From positions 1 through 12,555 of the forward strand of contig CAZFHZ010000095.1 in NCBI GenBank assembly GCA_964519015.1: a stretch of DNA of 12,555 bases. Reading direction: 5' to 3'. Both the position numbers and the translations under genes were made by a program. Below are positions 1 to 7,553 of the stretch, piece after piece (the stretch's first letter is position 1; each line of letters begins with the position of its first letter). The notes under the pieces were generated by a model that did no database searches, was not told the origin of the DNA, and saw only the letters and a list, made by a program, of their open reading frames with translations. The DNA is from CAZFHZ01 sp964519015. Lineage in GTDB: Bacteria; Blakebacterota; Blakebacteria; Blakebacterales; CAYUVJ01.

Positions 1-2
1 CC

Positions 3-251
3 GAGTACGGGGAGACCACCGTCACGTGCTCCTGTGGCAACACGTTCACCACGCGTTCGACCGCGATGGGTGACATGCACGTGGAGTTGTGCAGCAAGTG
101 CCATCCCTTCTACACCGGCAAGCAGAAGCTGGTGGACACGGCGGGTCGCGTGGAGCGGTTCCGGAAGCGGTACGCAGCGGCCGAGACCGCCTCCGCCGCC
201 AAGGCCTCCGCCGCCAAGGCCTCCGGGAAGGCCGGTCGGAAGAAGGGCTGA
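3..251 (+). CDS. rpmE: 50S ribosomal protein L31 (3' part)
   Basis: This is the 3' part of the gene for ribosomal protein L31, a small protein of the large ribosomal subunit. The start codon and about eight N-terminal residues lie upstream of the window, and 82 residues are visible. The frame reads the family signature TCSCGNTFTTRST, then ELCSKCHPFYTGKQKLVDT and GRVERFRKRY. Both halves of the zinc site (CxC and CxxC) are present, so this is the zinc-binding C+ form rather than the zinc-free paralogue used in zinc starvation. After the conserved core there is an unusually long basic tail of about 25 residues, rich in Ala, Lys and Ser and ending in GRKKG, partly made of an exact DNA repeat. The frame stops at TGA 249-251 and is followed by a terminator-like hairpin, so it is probably transcribed separately from prfA. 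Identification is very secure. Confidence 0.96.
   Translation, partial: EYGETTVTCSCGNTFTTRSTAMGDMHVELCSKCHPFYTGKQKLVDTAGRVERFRKRYAAAETASAAKASAAKASGKAGRKKG
189..224 (+). repeat. 15-bp tandem repeat in the rpmE tail
   Basis: The unit gcctccgccgccaag occurs twice exactly (189-203 and 204-218), followed by six bases of a third copy (219-224). It is in frame and encodes repeated Ala-Ser-Ala-Ala-Lys in the C-terminal extension of L31. Fifteen bases is a multiple of three, so gain or loss of a unit would only change the tail length. Confidence 0.85.
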
Positions 252-270
252 GCCGGGCGTCGGCCGTTTC

Positions 271-323
271 CGGGTGATGGGCCGTCGGGGGGGGTGCTCG
301 GCGGCGCATCACCCGTTCTATTT
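271..323 (+). terminator. Putative rho-independent terminator after rpmE
   Basis: A perfect 9-bp inverted repeat, cgggtgatg (271-279) and catcacccg (307-315), encloses a second nested stem, gccg (281-284) with cggc (299-302). The outer stem is followed at once by ttctattt (316-323), a T-rich stretch that stands out in this GC-rich DNA. It lies 19 bases after the rpmE stop codon and before prfA, as expected for the end of the rpmE transcript. The long inner loop contains eight G in a row (287-294) and there is a 4-base bulge (303-306), so folding is not ideal. It could also act as a protein or RNA regulatory site between rpmE and prfA. Confidence 0.6.
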
Positions 324-391
324 CCAGGGGCCGGCGAACCCCCGTCGGTCCCGGGCGTCCACCACCAGGGGAGGGCCATCAGGCCGGCACC

Positions 392-1474
392 ATGTTCGCT
401 TCGCTCAAAGACGCCGAAACCCGGCTCCAGGAACTGCGCGGGCGGCTCGCCGAACCCGGGATCCACGCGGACGCCCGCCGCTTCCGTGAACTGGGACGGG
501 AGCACCACCGCCTGGAGCGGCTGGTGGGTGTCTGGCGGGAACTGGAGCGGGCGCATAGCGATCTGGAAGAGGCGCGGCGGATCGTCCAGGCGGGAGAAGA
601 CCCCGAACTGGTCGAACTCGCCCAGGCCGAGATCCCCGCGGCCCAGGAGCGCCTCGATTCACTCCGGACCGAACTGCAGGACCTGCTCATCCCCCCCGAT
701 CCCGACGACGACCGCAACACCATCGTGGAGATCCGGGCCGGCACCGGCGGGGAGGAGGCGGCCCTCTTCGCCGCGGACCTCTTCCGGATGTACCACCGCT
801 ACGCGGAGCGGCGCGGCTGGCGGCTCGAGGTGATGAGCACCAGCCAGGCCGAGGCGGGCGGTTTCAAGGAGATCATCTTCCTGTTGTCCGGCGAGGAAGT
901 CTTCGGCCGCATGCGCTGGGAGAGCGGCGTGCACCGGGTGCAGCGGGTTCCCCGGACCGAGGCGCAGGGACGCATCCATACCTCGGCCGCCTCGGTGGTG
1001 GTGCTCCCCGAGGCCGAAGAGGTGGAGGTCGCCCTCGAACCGGAGGACCTGCGGGTGGATGTCTTCCGCTCCTCCGGTCCCGGGGGACAGAGCGTGAACA
1101 CCACCGACTCGGCGGTGCGGGTGACCCACCTGCCGACCGGCCTGGTGGTGAGCTGTCAGGATGAGAAGAGCCAGCTCAAGAACAAGTCCAAGGCGCTCAA
1201 TATCCTCCGATCCCGCCTGCTGGAACGCATGCGCTCCGAGCAGGCCGCCGGTGAGGCGGCCGAGCGCCGCCAGATGGTCGCCGGCGGTGACCGCTCGGCC
1301 AAGATCCGCACCTACAACTTCCCCCAGAACCGGATCACCGACCACCGGGTGAAACTGACCCTCTACGACCTGAACGGGGTCATGGACGGGGAACTGGACG
1401 GGCTGATCGACCGGCTCCGCCTGGAACTGGGAGCGGGGGCGGTTGCCCTGGCCCGGCTGGAAGTGACGGGATGA
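392..1474 (+). CDS. prfA: Peptide chain release factor 1 (RF1)
   Basis: RF1 recognises UAA and UAG stop codons and triggers release of the finished protein on the ribosome. The 360-residue product equals the length of the E. coli protein. An N-terminal helical domain (about residues 1-100) is followed by RAGTGGEEAALFA (domain 2 start), the stop-codon-reading region HRVQRVPRTEAQGRIHTSA (PxT tripeptide at 187-189) and the catalytic loop SSGPGGQSVNTTDSA with GGQ at 231-233. The PxT tripeptide and the spacing mark it as RF1, not RF2 (which has SPF). The tripeptide is P-R-T, whereas well-studied RF1 proteins have Ala or Val in the middle. ATG 392 is chosen because it gives the family length. A G-rich possible ribosome site (367-375) lies rather far upstream, and no clear promoter is seen in 324-391. 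The last bases overlap prmC (ATGA), whose product methylates Gln233. Confidence 0.97.
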   Translation: MFASLKDAETRLQELRGRLAEPGIHADARRFRELGREHHRLERLVGVWRELERAHSDLEEARRIVQAGEDPELVELAQAEIPAAQERLDSLRTELQDLLIPPDPDDDRNTIVEIRAGTGGEEAALFAADLFRMYHRYAERRGWRLEVMSTSQAEAGGFKEIIFLLSGEEVFGRMRWESGVHRVQRVPRTEAQGRIHTSAASVVVLPEAEEVEVALEPEDLRVDVFRSSGPGGQSVNTTDSAVRVTHLPTGLVVSCQDEKSQLKNKSKALNILRSRLLERMRSEQAAGEAAERRQMVAGGDRSAKIRTYNFPQNRITDHRVKLTLYDLNGVMDGELDGLIDRLRLELGAGAVALARLEVTG

Positions 1475-2352
1475 ACGCGCTGGTCTCGTCCGGCCTGCGG
1501 CAGCGCCTGGAGGAGACGGCCGAACGCCTGGCCGAGGCGGGCATCCCCTCGGCCCGGGTCGAGGCCGAGGGGTTGATGGGCGTGGCCATCGGTCAGGTCC
1601 AGCGCCACACCCTCTACCTGGAGGAGCGCGACCTGGAACCGGAAGAGGCGGCCCGGTTGGAAACCGCCCTCCAGCGCCGCCTGGACGGCGAACCCCTCCC
1701 GTACATCACCGGTGAAGCCGCCTTCCGCCTGCTCACCCTGAAGGTGGACCGGCGGGCCCTGATCCCCCGGCCGGAAACCGAAGGGCTGGTCGAAGTGGCG
1801 CTGCGGCTGAGCGGCTCGCAGGACCGGGTGAGCGCGCTCGATGCCGGCACCGGGAGCGGAGCCATCGCCCTGGCCCTGGCCACCGAGCGGCCCACCTGGA
1901 CGGTCCTGGCGGCCGATCTGAGCCCGGCCGCCCTCGATCTGGCCCGGGAGAACGCCGACCGGCTGGGCGTCGGGCGTATCCAGTGGCTCGAAGCGGACAT
2001 CACCAGCCTCTTCTTCTGGCGCCTGGTCCCCCCCATCGACCTGGTCGTGAGCAACCCCCCTTATGTCGCCGAGTCGGAATGGGCCGACCTGCCGCGGGAG
2101 ATCCGTGAACATGAGCCGGCCGGGGCCCTGCTGGCCGGGCCCGACGGTCTGGCGGTGATCGCTCCGCTGCTGGAGGGGGCGTCGATGCGGGTCAAGCCGG
2201 GGGGTATGGTGGTGGTCGAGATCGGCGAGCACCAGGGGGAGGCGGTCCTCGACCTGGCCCGGCAGAGCGGATTCACCGACGCCCGGATCGCCCCCGACCT
2301 CTCGGGGCGTCCCCGTTACCTCATCGCGGAACAGAGACGGAGCCCGGCCTGA
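1471..2352 (+). CDS. prmC: Release factor glutamine N5-methyltransferase
   Basis: PrmC (HemK) transfers a methyl group from S-adenosylmethionine to the side-chain amide of the GGQ glutamine in RF1 and RF2, which is needed for efficient peptide release. The 293-residue protein has an N-terminal helical substrate-binding domain (about 1-95), the family segment PLPYITGEAAF, then RRALIPRPETEGLVE. The SAM-binding loop LDAGTGSGAIALA starts at Asp124 and the catalytic motif NPPY is at 195-198. All hallmark residues are present. The ATG overlaps the prfA stop in an ATGA arrangement, so translation is probably coupled to that of its own substrate. The stop overlaps the murA start (TGATG). The prfA-prmC order is common in bacteria. 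An unrelated NPPY DNA methylase is unlikely given the PrmC-specific N-terminal domain and the context. Confidence 0.96.
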   Translation: MNALVSSGLRQRLEETAERLAEAGIPSARVEAEGLMGVAIGQVQRHTLYLEERDLEPEEAARLETALQRRLDGEPLPYITGEAAFRLLTLKVDRRALIPRPETEGLVEVALRLSGSQDRVSALDAGTGSGAIALALATERPTWTVLAADLSPAALDLARENADRLGVGRIQWLEADITSLFFWRLVPPIDLVVSNPPYVAESEWADLPREIREHEPAGALLAGPDGLAVIAPLLEGASMRVKPGGMVVVEIGEHQGEAVLDLARQSGFTDARIAPDLSGRPRYLIAEQRRSPA

Positions 2353-3620
2353 TGGACTCTTACCGTATCCGGGGGGGGATCCCCCTGCAGGGGAGTGTGC
2401 CGGTCGGCGGCTCCAAGAACGCCGCCCTCCCGGTGCTCATCGCCGCCCTCCTGGCTGAGGAGGGGACCAGCGTGGTCCGGAACGTCCCCGACCTGCGCGA
2501 CATCCAGACCGCCCTCCAGGTGCTCGAGCACCTGGGGGTGAAGGCCACCCACGACCGGGGGAGCGCCACGGTGACCCTGGAGGCCTCCGCCCTGACCGGT
2601 CGGGAGGCCCCCTACGAGCTGGTCAAGCAGATGCGGGCCTCCTTCCTGGTGCTGGGACCCCTCCTGGGACGGCTCGGCCGCGCCCGGGTGAGCCTGCCGG
2701 GGGGCTGCGCCATCGGACCCCGGCCGGTCGACCAGCACCGGAAGGCTTTCCAGGCCATGGGGGCTTCGATCCGGGACGAGGGGGGCTACATCGTGGCCGA
2801 GGCCTCCCCGCTGCGCGGTGCGGGCGTTTACTTCGACCGTCCCAGCCATACCGGGACCGAGAACGTGATCATGGGCGCGGTGCTGGCCGAAGGAGCCACC
2901 ACCATCGTCAACGCCGCCTGCGATCCGGAGGTGGTCGACTTGGCCGAGGCGCTCAACGCCGCCGGCGCGCGCATCCAGGGGGCGGGGAGCACCGTCGTCA
3001 CGGTCGAAGGGGTGCGCCGGATCCGGCCGCTCGATCACGCCGTCATGCCCGACCGCCTGGAGGCGGGGACCTTTCTGATGGCGGGGGCCGTGACCGGGGG
3101 CTCGGTCCGGGTCGAAGGGGCCCGCGGCGACCACCTCGGGATGGTGCTGGCCAAACTCCGGGAGATGGGCCTGGAAACGGACGAGGATGCCGGCGGGGTG
3201 ACGGTGAAGAGCCGGGGCCGTCCCCGGGCCGCCCAGGTGATCACCTATCCCTATCCCGGGTTTCCGACCGACCTGCAGGCCTCGATCATGACCCTGGCCT
3301 GTCTGGCCGAGGGCACCAGCATCATCCGGGAGACCGTCTTCGAGGACCGCTTCCTCCACCTGGCCGAACTGGCCCGGCTGGGGGCCCAGATCCGGGCGGT
3401 CGGGGACGAGGCCACGGTGGTGGGGGTGGAGCAGCTCCAGGGGGCGGAGGTGATGGCCAGTGACATCCGGGCGGGGGCCGGCCTGGTGCTGGCCTGCCTG
3501 GCCGCCCGGGGGGAGTCGACGGTCAACCGCATCTACCATGTCGACCGCGGCTATGCCCGCCTGGAGGAGCGGCTGACGGCGCTGGGGGCCGACATCCGTC
3601 GCGAGAAGGAGGAGGCGTGA
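2352..3620 (+). CDS. murA: UDP-GlcNAc 1-carboxyvinyltransferase (MurA)
   Basis: MurA transfers enolpyruvate from phosphoenolpyruvate to UDP-N-acetylglucosamine, the first committed step of peptidoglycan synthesis in the cytoplasm. The 422-residue protein has the normal family length and the EPSP-synthase fold. Key motifs are the N-terminal GGSKNAALPVLIA with Lys22, the active-site loop PGGCAIGPRPVDQH with Cys119 (equivalent to E. coli Cys115), and PYPGFPTDLQAS ending with the catalytic-region Asp307. The Cys is kept, so the Asp substitution that gives natural fosfomycin resistance is absent. The start codon overlaps the prmC stop by one base (TGATG), and the final codons overlap dnaE. The last residues (KEEA) are encoded by the purine-rich run that also serves as the dnaE ribosome binding site. 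A paralogous EPSP synthase is excluded by the GGC and PGFPTD motifs. Confidence 0.97.
   Translation: MDSYRIRGGIPLQGSVPVGGSKNAALPVLIAALLAEEGTSVVRNVPDLRDIQTALQVLEHLGVKATHDRGSATVTLEASALTGREAPYELVKQMRASFLVLGPLLGRLGRARVSLPGGCAIGPRPVDQHRKAFQAMGASIRDEGGYIVAEASPLRGAGVYFDRPSHTGTENVIMGAVLAEGATTIVNAACDPEVVDLAEALNAAGARIQGAGSTVVTVEGVRRIRPLDHAVMPDRLEAGTFLMAGAVTGGSVRVEGARGDHLGMVLAKLREMGLETDEDAGGVTVKSRGRPRAAQVITYPYPGFPTDLQASIMTLACLAEGTSIIRETVFEDRFLHLAELARLGAQIRAVGDEATVVGVEQLQGAEVMASDIRAGAGLVLACLAARGESTVNRIYHVDRGYARLEERLTALGADIRREKEEA
2371..2393 (+). repeat. Two overlapping GC palindromes early in murA
   Basis: A run of eight G (2371-2378) begins the perfect palindrome gggggatccccc (2374-2385). Its C run is shared with a second perfect palindrome, cccctgcagggg (2382-2393). 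In RNA the central C tract could pair with either the upstream or the downstream G tract, so the two short hairpins exclude each other. They lie at murA codons 7-14, just after the coupled prmC/murA junction. A role in expression is possible, but codon choice in GC-rich DNA could produce this by chance. Confidence 0.5.
3606..3615 (+). promoter_or_regulatory. Strong Shine-Dalgarno sequence for dnaE
   Basis: The bases aaggaggagg at the end of murA are a near-perfect match to the 16S rRNA anti-Shine-Dalgarno, placed a few bases before GTG 3617. This supports the GTG start of dnaE and shows that the gene has its own ribosome loading site as well as coupling to murA. Confidence 0.8.
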
Positions 3621-6600
3621 GCGGGTCGGGATTCATCCACCTGCACAACCACAGCGAATACAGCCTGCTGGACGGTGCCTGCCGCACCCGGGACATGGTC
3701 GATCAGGCCGTGGCCTACGGGATGCCGGCCCTGGCCCTGACCGATCACGGTTCCCTCTTCGGGGTAATCGAGTTCTACCGTAACGCCGTGGCCGCCGGTA
3801 TCAAGCCGATCGTGGGCTGCGAGGTCTACGTGGCGCCCGGCGACCGGCGCGACCGCCGTCCCCGCCAGGGGGAGGTCGCCTGGCACCTCGTCCTGCTGGC
3901 CCGCAACACCCGGGGCTACCAAAATCTCATGAAGCTCTCCAGCCTCGGCTACCTGGAGGGCTTCTATTACAAGCCGCGGGTGGACAAGGCCCTGCTGCGG
4001 GAGCACTCGGAGGGGCTGATCGCGCTCTCCGCCTGCCTGAAAGGGGAGGTGACCTCCCATAACGTCGCCCGCCGCCCGGACGCGGCCAAGAAAGCCGCCC
4101 TGGAGTACCAGGAGATCTTCGGGGAAGGGAACTTCTACCTGGAGGTGCAGCACCACGACATCGAGGACGAGATCCGCAACATCGACCTGATGATCTCCCT
4201 CTCGCGCGAACTGGGCATCCCGCTGGTGGCCACCAACGACATCCACTTCATGCGCCCCGAGCATGCCGACAGCCATGAGGTCCTGCTCTGCGTGCAGACC
4301 GGGAAGACCCTCAGCGACACCGACCGCATGCGCTCCAACCGGCGCCTCTACTTCCGTTCCCCCGACGAGATGAGCCAGCTGTTCGCCGGCCTCCCCGAGG
4401 CGCTCTCGAACACCGCCGATATCGCCGAGCGGTGCAACCTGGTCCTCGAGTTCGGGCAGATGCACCTGCCGCGCTACCCGCTGCCGGCCGGGTTCTCCTC
4501 GCTGACCGAGTACATGCGACACCTGGCCTTCGAGGGAGCGCGGAAGCGTTACCCCGCGATCCTCCCGGAGCTGGAAGACCGGTTGGACCACGAGTTGAAG
4601 ACCATCGACCAGATGGGGTTCGCCGGCTACTTCCTGGTGGTGGCCGACTTCACCCAACAGGCGCGCCGGATGGGCATCCCGGTCGGTCCGGGACGCGGTT
4701 CGGCGGCCGGCAGCCTGGTCTCCTACTGTCTGGGCATCACCAACATCGACCCGATCAAGTACGACCTGCTCTTCGAACGCTTCCTCAATCCCGAGCGGGT
4801 CAGCATGCCCGACATCGACATCGACTTCTGCTACGAGCGCCGCAACGAGATCATCCGGTACGTGGTGGACAAGTACGGGGAGGAGAGCGTCGCCCAGATC
4901 ATCACCTTCGGGACGATGAAGGCGCGGGCGGCCGTGCGCGACGTCGGCCGGGTGATGGGGCTCCCCTACAGCGAGGTGGACCGGCTGGCCAAGCTGGTCC
5001 CCGAGGAGTTGGGGATCGAGCTGGAGAACGCGCTGCGCCAGGAACCGGCGCTGCAGGAAGCGGTCGCCGCCGACGAGAAGTACCGCCGCCTCTTCGAACA
5101 CGCCCGCGTCCTGGAGGGACTCTCCCGGCACGCCTCGACCCATGCGGCCGGGGTGGTCATCGCTCCCGGTCCCCTGACCGACTACGTCCCCCTCTACCGC
5201 GGTTCCAAGGGTGAGATCACCACCCAGTACAGCATGACCAACGTGGAGGAGGTCGGCCTGCTCAAGGTCGATTTCCTCGGCCTGCGCACCCTCACCGTGC
5301 TCCATGAGGCGATCGGCCTGGTGGAACAGCTGGGGGAGTCCATCGACCTGGACGCCCTCCCGCTCGACGATGCGGACACCTACGAGCTGTTCAGCCGGGG
5401 GGACACGGTCGGTATCTTCCAGTTCGAGTCCTCCGGCATGCGTGACTACCTGCGCAAACTGCGCCCGACCTGTTTCGACGATCTGATCGCGATGAACGCC
5501 CTCTACCGTCCCGGCCCGCTCGGCTCGAACATGGTGGACGACTTCATCGACCGCAAACACGGCCGCAAGCCGATCGAGTACCCGCATCCGGTCCTGCGGC
5601 CGATCCTGGAGGGTACCTACGGCATCCTCGTCTACCAGGAACAGGTCATGCGCATCGCTTCCGAGATGGCCGGCTTCTCGCTGGGGGAAGCCGACCTGCT
5701 GCGTCGCGCCATGGGGAAGAAGAAGGCCGAGGTGATGGAGGAGCAGCGGGAGGCGTTCGTGGCCGGGGCGGTCGCGCGCAAGACCGACCGGGCGATCGCC
5801 GAACGGGTCTTCGAACTGATGGCCTTCTTCGCCGGGTACGGATTCAACAAGAGCCATTCGACCGGCTACGCCCTGGTCGCCTACCAGACCGCCTGGCTGA
5901 AGGCGCACCACCCGGCCGCCTTCATGGCGGCGACCCTCTCCAGCGAGATGGGGGATTCCGACCGGGTGGTCATCCTGATCGAGGAGGCGCGGCGGCTCGG
6001 GCTGGAAGTGGCCCCCCCCGACGTGAACGAATCGCAGGACAAATTCAGCGTCACCCCGGGGGGGATCATCCGCTTCGGGCTGGGGGCGGTCAAGAACGTC
6101 GGGCACGGCGCCATCGGTTCGATCCTGGAAGCGCGGCGGGAGGGGGGGCCCTTCACCAGCCTGACCGACCTGCTGGAGCGCACCGACCTGCGCTCGCTCA
6201 ACCGGCGGGTGCTCGAGAGCCTCATCGCCGCCGGGGCCTTCGACAGCCTGGGGGGGCACCGCGCCCAGATGCTGGCGGCGCTCTCCGGCCAGCTGGAGGC
6301 CGCGCAGTGGCGGCAGAACGAGCGGGAGAAGGGGCAGGTCAGCCTGTTCGACGGGGGCGCCGAGGAGAGTCCGCTGGCGGCTCCCGAGGCGGGACTACCC
6401 GAGGTCCCCGAGTGGAGCCTCCACGAGATGCTGGCCCGCGAGAAGGAGGCGCTCGGGTTCTACGTCTCCGGCCATCCCCTGGAGCGCTACCGGGACGAGG
6501 TCAACGCCTTCGCGACGGCCCGGCTGGGGGAGCTGGAGCAGCAGTCGGACAACAGCACCGTGGCGGTGACGGGAGTGGTGACCGGGGTGACCCGTAAGAC

Positions 6601-7054
6601 CGACCGGAAGGGGAACCCGATCGCCTTCGTGACCCTGGAGGACTTCACCGGCAGCGCCGAGATGCTCGTCTTCAGCGAGACCTACCTCCAGTACTCCGAG
6701 CTGGTGCGCGAGGACCGGATGCTGCTCATCAAGGGACAGGTCTCCAAGCGAGAGGGGGAGACCCCCAAGGTCCGGGTGGCCGAGATCATCCCGCTCGAGC
6801 AGGCCCGGGGGCGGCTGACCCGTTCCCTCCACCTGCTGCTGGTGAGCGACGAGGGGAGCGAGCGTGCCCGGCGCGCCCGGAGCATTCTGGACGAGCATCC
6901 GGGGGAAGTCCCGGTGTACATTCATCTCGAACACGGCGAGGAGGGCCCGCCGCTCCGTCTCCGTTCCCGCACCGCACGCATCGATCCCGCGGGGCCACTC
7001 CTGGAGCGCCTCAAGAGCGTCCTGGGTGATGAGAATGTCTGGGTCAGTACCTGA
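3617..7054 (+). CDS. dnaE: DNA polymerase III subunit alpha (DnaE)
   Basis: This is the catalytic subunit of the replicative DNA polymerase, 1145 residues, close to E. coli DnaE (1160). Domains in order are: PHP (about 1-270), opening with FIHLHNHSEYSLLDGA; the polymerase palm with GPGRGSAAGSLVSYCLG, the acidic motif PDIDIDF (Asp399, 401, 403) and KVDFLGL (Asp552); the fingers with NALYRPGPLGSNMV and GYGFNKSHSTGYALVAYQT; a helix-hairpin-helix region (LLERTDLRSLNRRVLESLI); a clamp-binding motif QVSLF at 907-911; an OB-fold (about 970-1050, starting VAVTGVVTGV); and a C-terminal domain. It is of the DnaE1 type, not PolC (no inserted exonuclease) and not the short error-prone DnaE2/ImuC. All nine PHP metal ligands appear present. 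The GTG start overlaps the murA stop (GTGA) and has a strong ribosome site. The 3' end overlaps the next gene by 20 bases. Confidence 0.97.
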   Translation: MSGSGFIHLHNHSEYSLLDGACRTRDMVDQAVAYGMPALALTDHGSLFGVIEFYRNAVAAGIKPIVGCEVYVAPGDRRDRRPRQGEVAWHLVLLARNTRGYQNLMKLSSLGYLEGFYYKPRVDKALLREHSEGLIALSACLKGEVTSHNVARRPDAAKKAALEYQEIFGEGNFYLEVQHHDIEDEIRNIDLMISLSRELGIPLVATNDIHFMRPEHADSHEVLLCVQTGKTLSDTDRMRSNRRLYFRSPDEMSQLFAGLPEALSNTADIAERCNLVLEFGQMHLPRYPLPAGFSSLTEYMRHLAFEGARKRYPAILPELEDRLDHELKTIDQMGFAGYFLVVADFTQQARRMGIPVGPGRGSAAGSLVSYCLGITNIDPIKYDLLFERFLNPERVSMPDIDIDFCYERRNEIIRYVVDKYGEESVAQIITFGTMKARAAVRDVGRVMGLPYSEVDRLAKLVPEELGIELENALRQEPALQEAVAADEKYRRLFEHARVLEGLSRHASTHAAGVVIAPGPLTDYVPLYRGSKGEITTQYSMTNVEEVGLLKVDFLGLRTLTVLHEAIGLVEQLGESIDLDALPLDDADTYELFSRGDTVGIFQFESSGMRDYLRKLRPTCFDDLIAMNALYRPGPLGSNMVDDFIDRKHGRKPIEYPHPVLRPILEGTYGILVYQEQVMRIASEMAGFSLGEADLLRRAMGKKKAEVMEEQREAFVAGAVARKTDRAIAERVFELMAFFAGYGFNKSHSTGYALVAYQTAWLKAHHPAAFMAATLSSEMGDSDRVVILIEEARRLGLEVAPPDVNESQDKFSVTPGGIIRFGLGAVKNVGHGAIGSILEARREGGPFTSLTDLLERTDLRSLNRRVLESLIAAGAFDSLGGHRAQMLAALSGQLEAAQWRQNEREKGQVSLFDGGAEESPLAAPEAGLPEVPEWSLHEMLAREKEALGFYVSGHPLERYRDEVNAFATARLGELEQQSDNSTVAVTGVVTGVTRKTDRKGNPIAFVTLEDFTGSAEMLVFSETYLQYSELVREDRMLLIKGQVSKREGETPKVRVAEIIPLEQARGRLTRSLHLLLVSDEGSERARRARSILDEHPGEVPVYIHLEHGEEGPPLRLRSRTARIDPAGPLLERLKSVLGDENVWVST
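7025..7030 (+). promoter_or_regulatory. Shine-Dalgarno-like site for the lptE-like gene
   Basis: The hexamer ggtgat matches the complement of the 16S rRNA 3' end (the GGTGAT part of the extended Shine-Dalgarno) and ends four bases before ATG 7035. It favours this start over the in-frame GTG 7026 and ATG 7029, which lie inside it or directly on it. Confidence 0.45.
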
Positions 7055-7553
7055 CAGCGTACACCGCACGGCAACCGCAGCCGCGGCCCTGGCCGGCCTG
7101 CTGCTGGCGGGGTGCGCCTATTCCTTCAGTTCCGGACTCCCCCCCCACATCAAGAGCGTGGCCGTGCCGGTCTTTGCCAACGAGACCAGTGAGTTCGGCA
7201 TCTCCGAGGAGATCACCGACCGGCTGGTCGCCGCCCTGGTGCGGGACGCCACCCTCCGGGTCGTCCAGAACGAGGAGGAGGCCAGCAGTGTGCTCATCGG
7301 CACGGTCAAGACCTACTCCGAGGAACCGAGCGGCTACACCCGGGATGAGAAAGTAGAACGCTACACCATCCGCATCACGGTCTCGGTCCGCTTCTACGAC
7401 CGGATCAAGGACGCCACCCTCTGGGAGTCGGAACGCGTCTTCGGCTCGGCGCTCTACCCGAACGAGGGGCCGGAGCAGCGGGCGACCGGCCTGGAGCAGG
7501 CGATCGGTCAACTCGTGGACGAAGTGCTCGCCGGTGTGGTGGCCGGCTGGTGA
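7035..7553 (+). CDS. lptE: LptE-family LPS-assembly lipoprotein
   Basis: A predicted outer-membrane lipoprotein of 172 residues. In the known family, LptE plugs the LptD barrel and helps insert lipopolysaccharide into the outer leaflet. The product begins with a lipoprotein signal peptide: Arg11, a hydrophobic Ala/Leu stretch, and the lipobox LLAGC with Cys27 as the lipidated residue. The mature part opens YSFSSGLPPHIKSVAVPVF, then has NETSEFGISEEITDRL, VLIGTVKTY and VRFYDRIKDATLWE. That order is typical of LptE homologues from FCB-type and related diderms. ATG 7035 lies inside dnaE (20-nt overlap); GTG 7026 or ATG 7029 would add two or three residues. The stop overlaps the next lipoprotein gene (GTGA). 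No lptD is in the window. The family diverges quickly, so the assignment rests on pattern similarity and is less certain than its housekeeping neighbours. Confidence 0.8.
   Translation: MSGSVPDSVHRTATAAAALAGLLLAGCAYSFSSGLPPHIKSVAVPVFANETSEFGISEEITDRLVAALVRDATLRVVQNEEEASSVLIGTVKTYSEEPSGYTRDEKVERYTIRITVSVRFYDRIKDATLWESERVFGSALYPNEGPEQRATGLEQAIGQLVDEVLAGVVAGW

Noticed and set aside
2700..2712. Possible natural fosfomycin resistance through MurA
   Set aside because: The active-site Cys (residue 119) is encoded by tgc 2706-2708, so the known Cys-to-Asp resistance change is absent.
3551..6259. A 902-codon open frame on the minus strand, antisense to dnaE
   Set aside because: It lies opposite a fully conserved dnaE frame, its translation is Gly/Pro/His/Asp/Gln-rich with no family motif, and long antisense open frames are expected where third codon positions are G or C.
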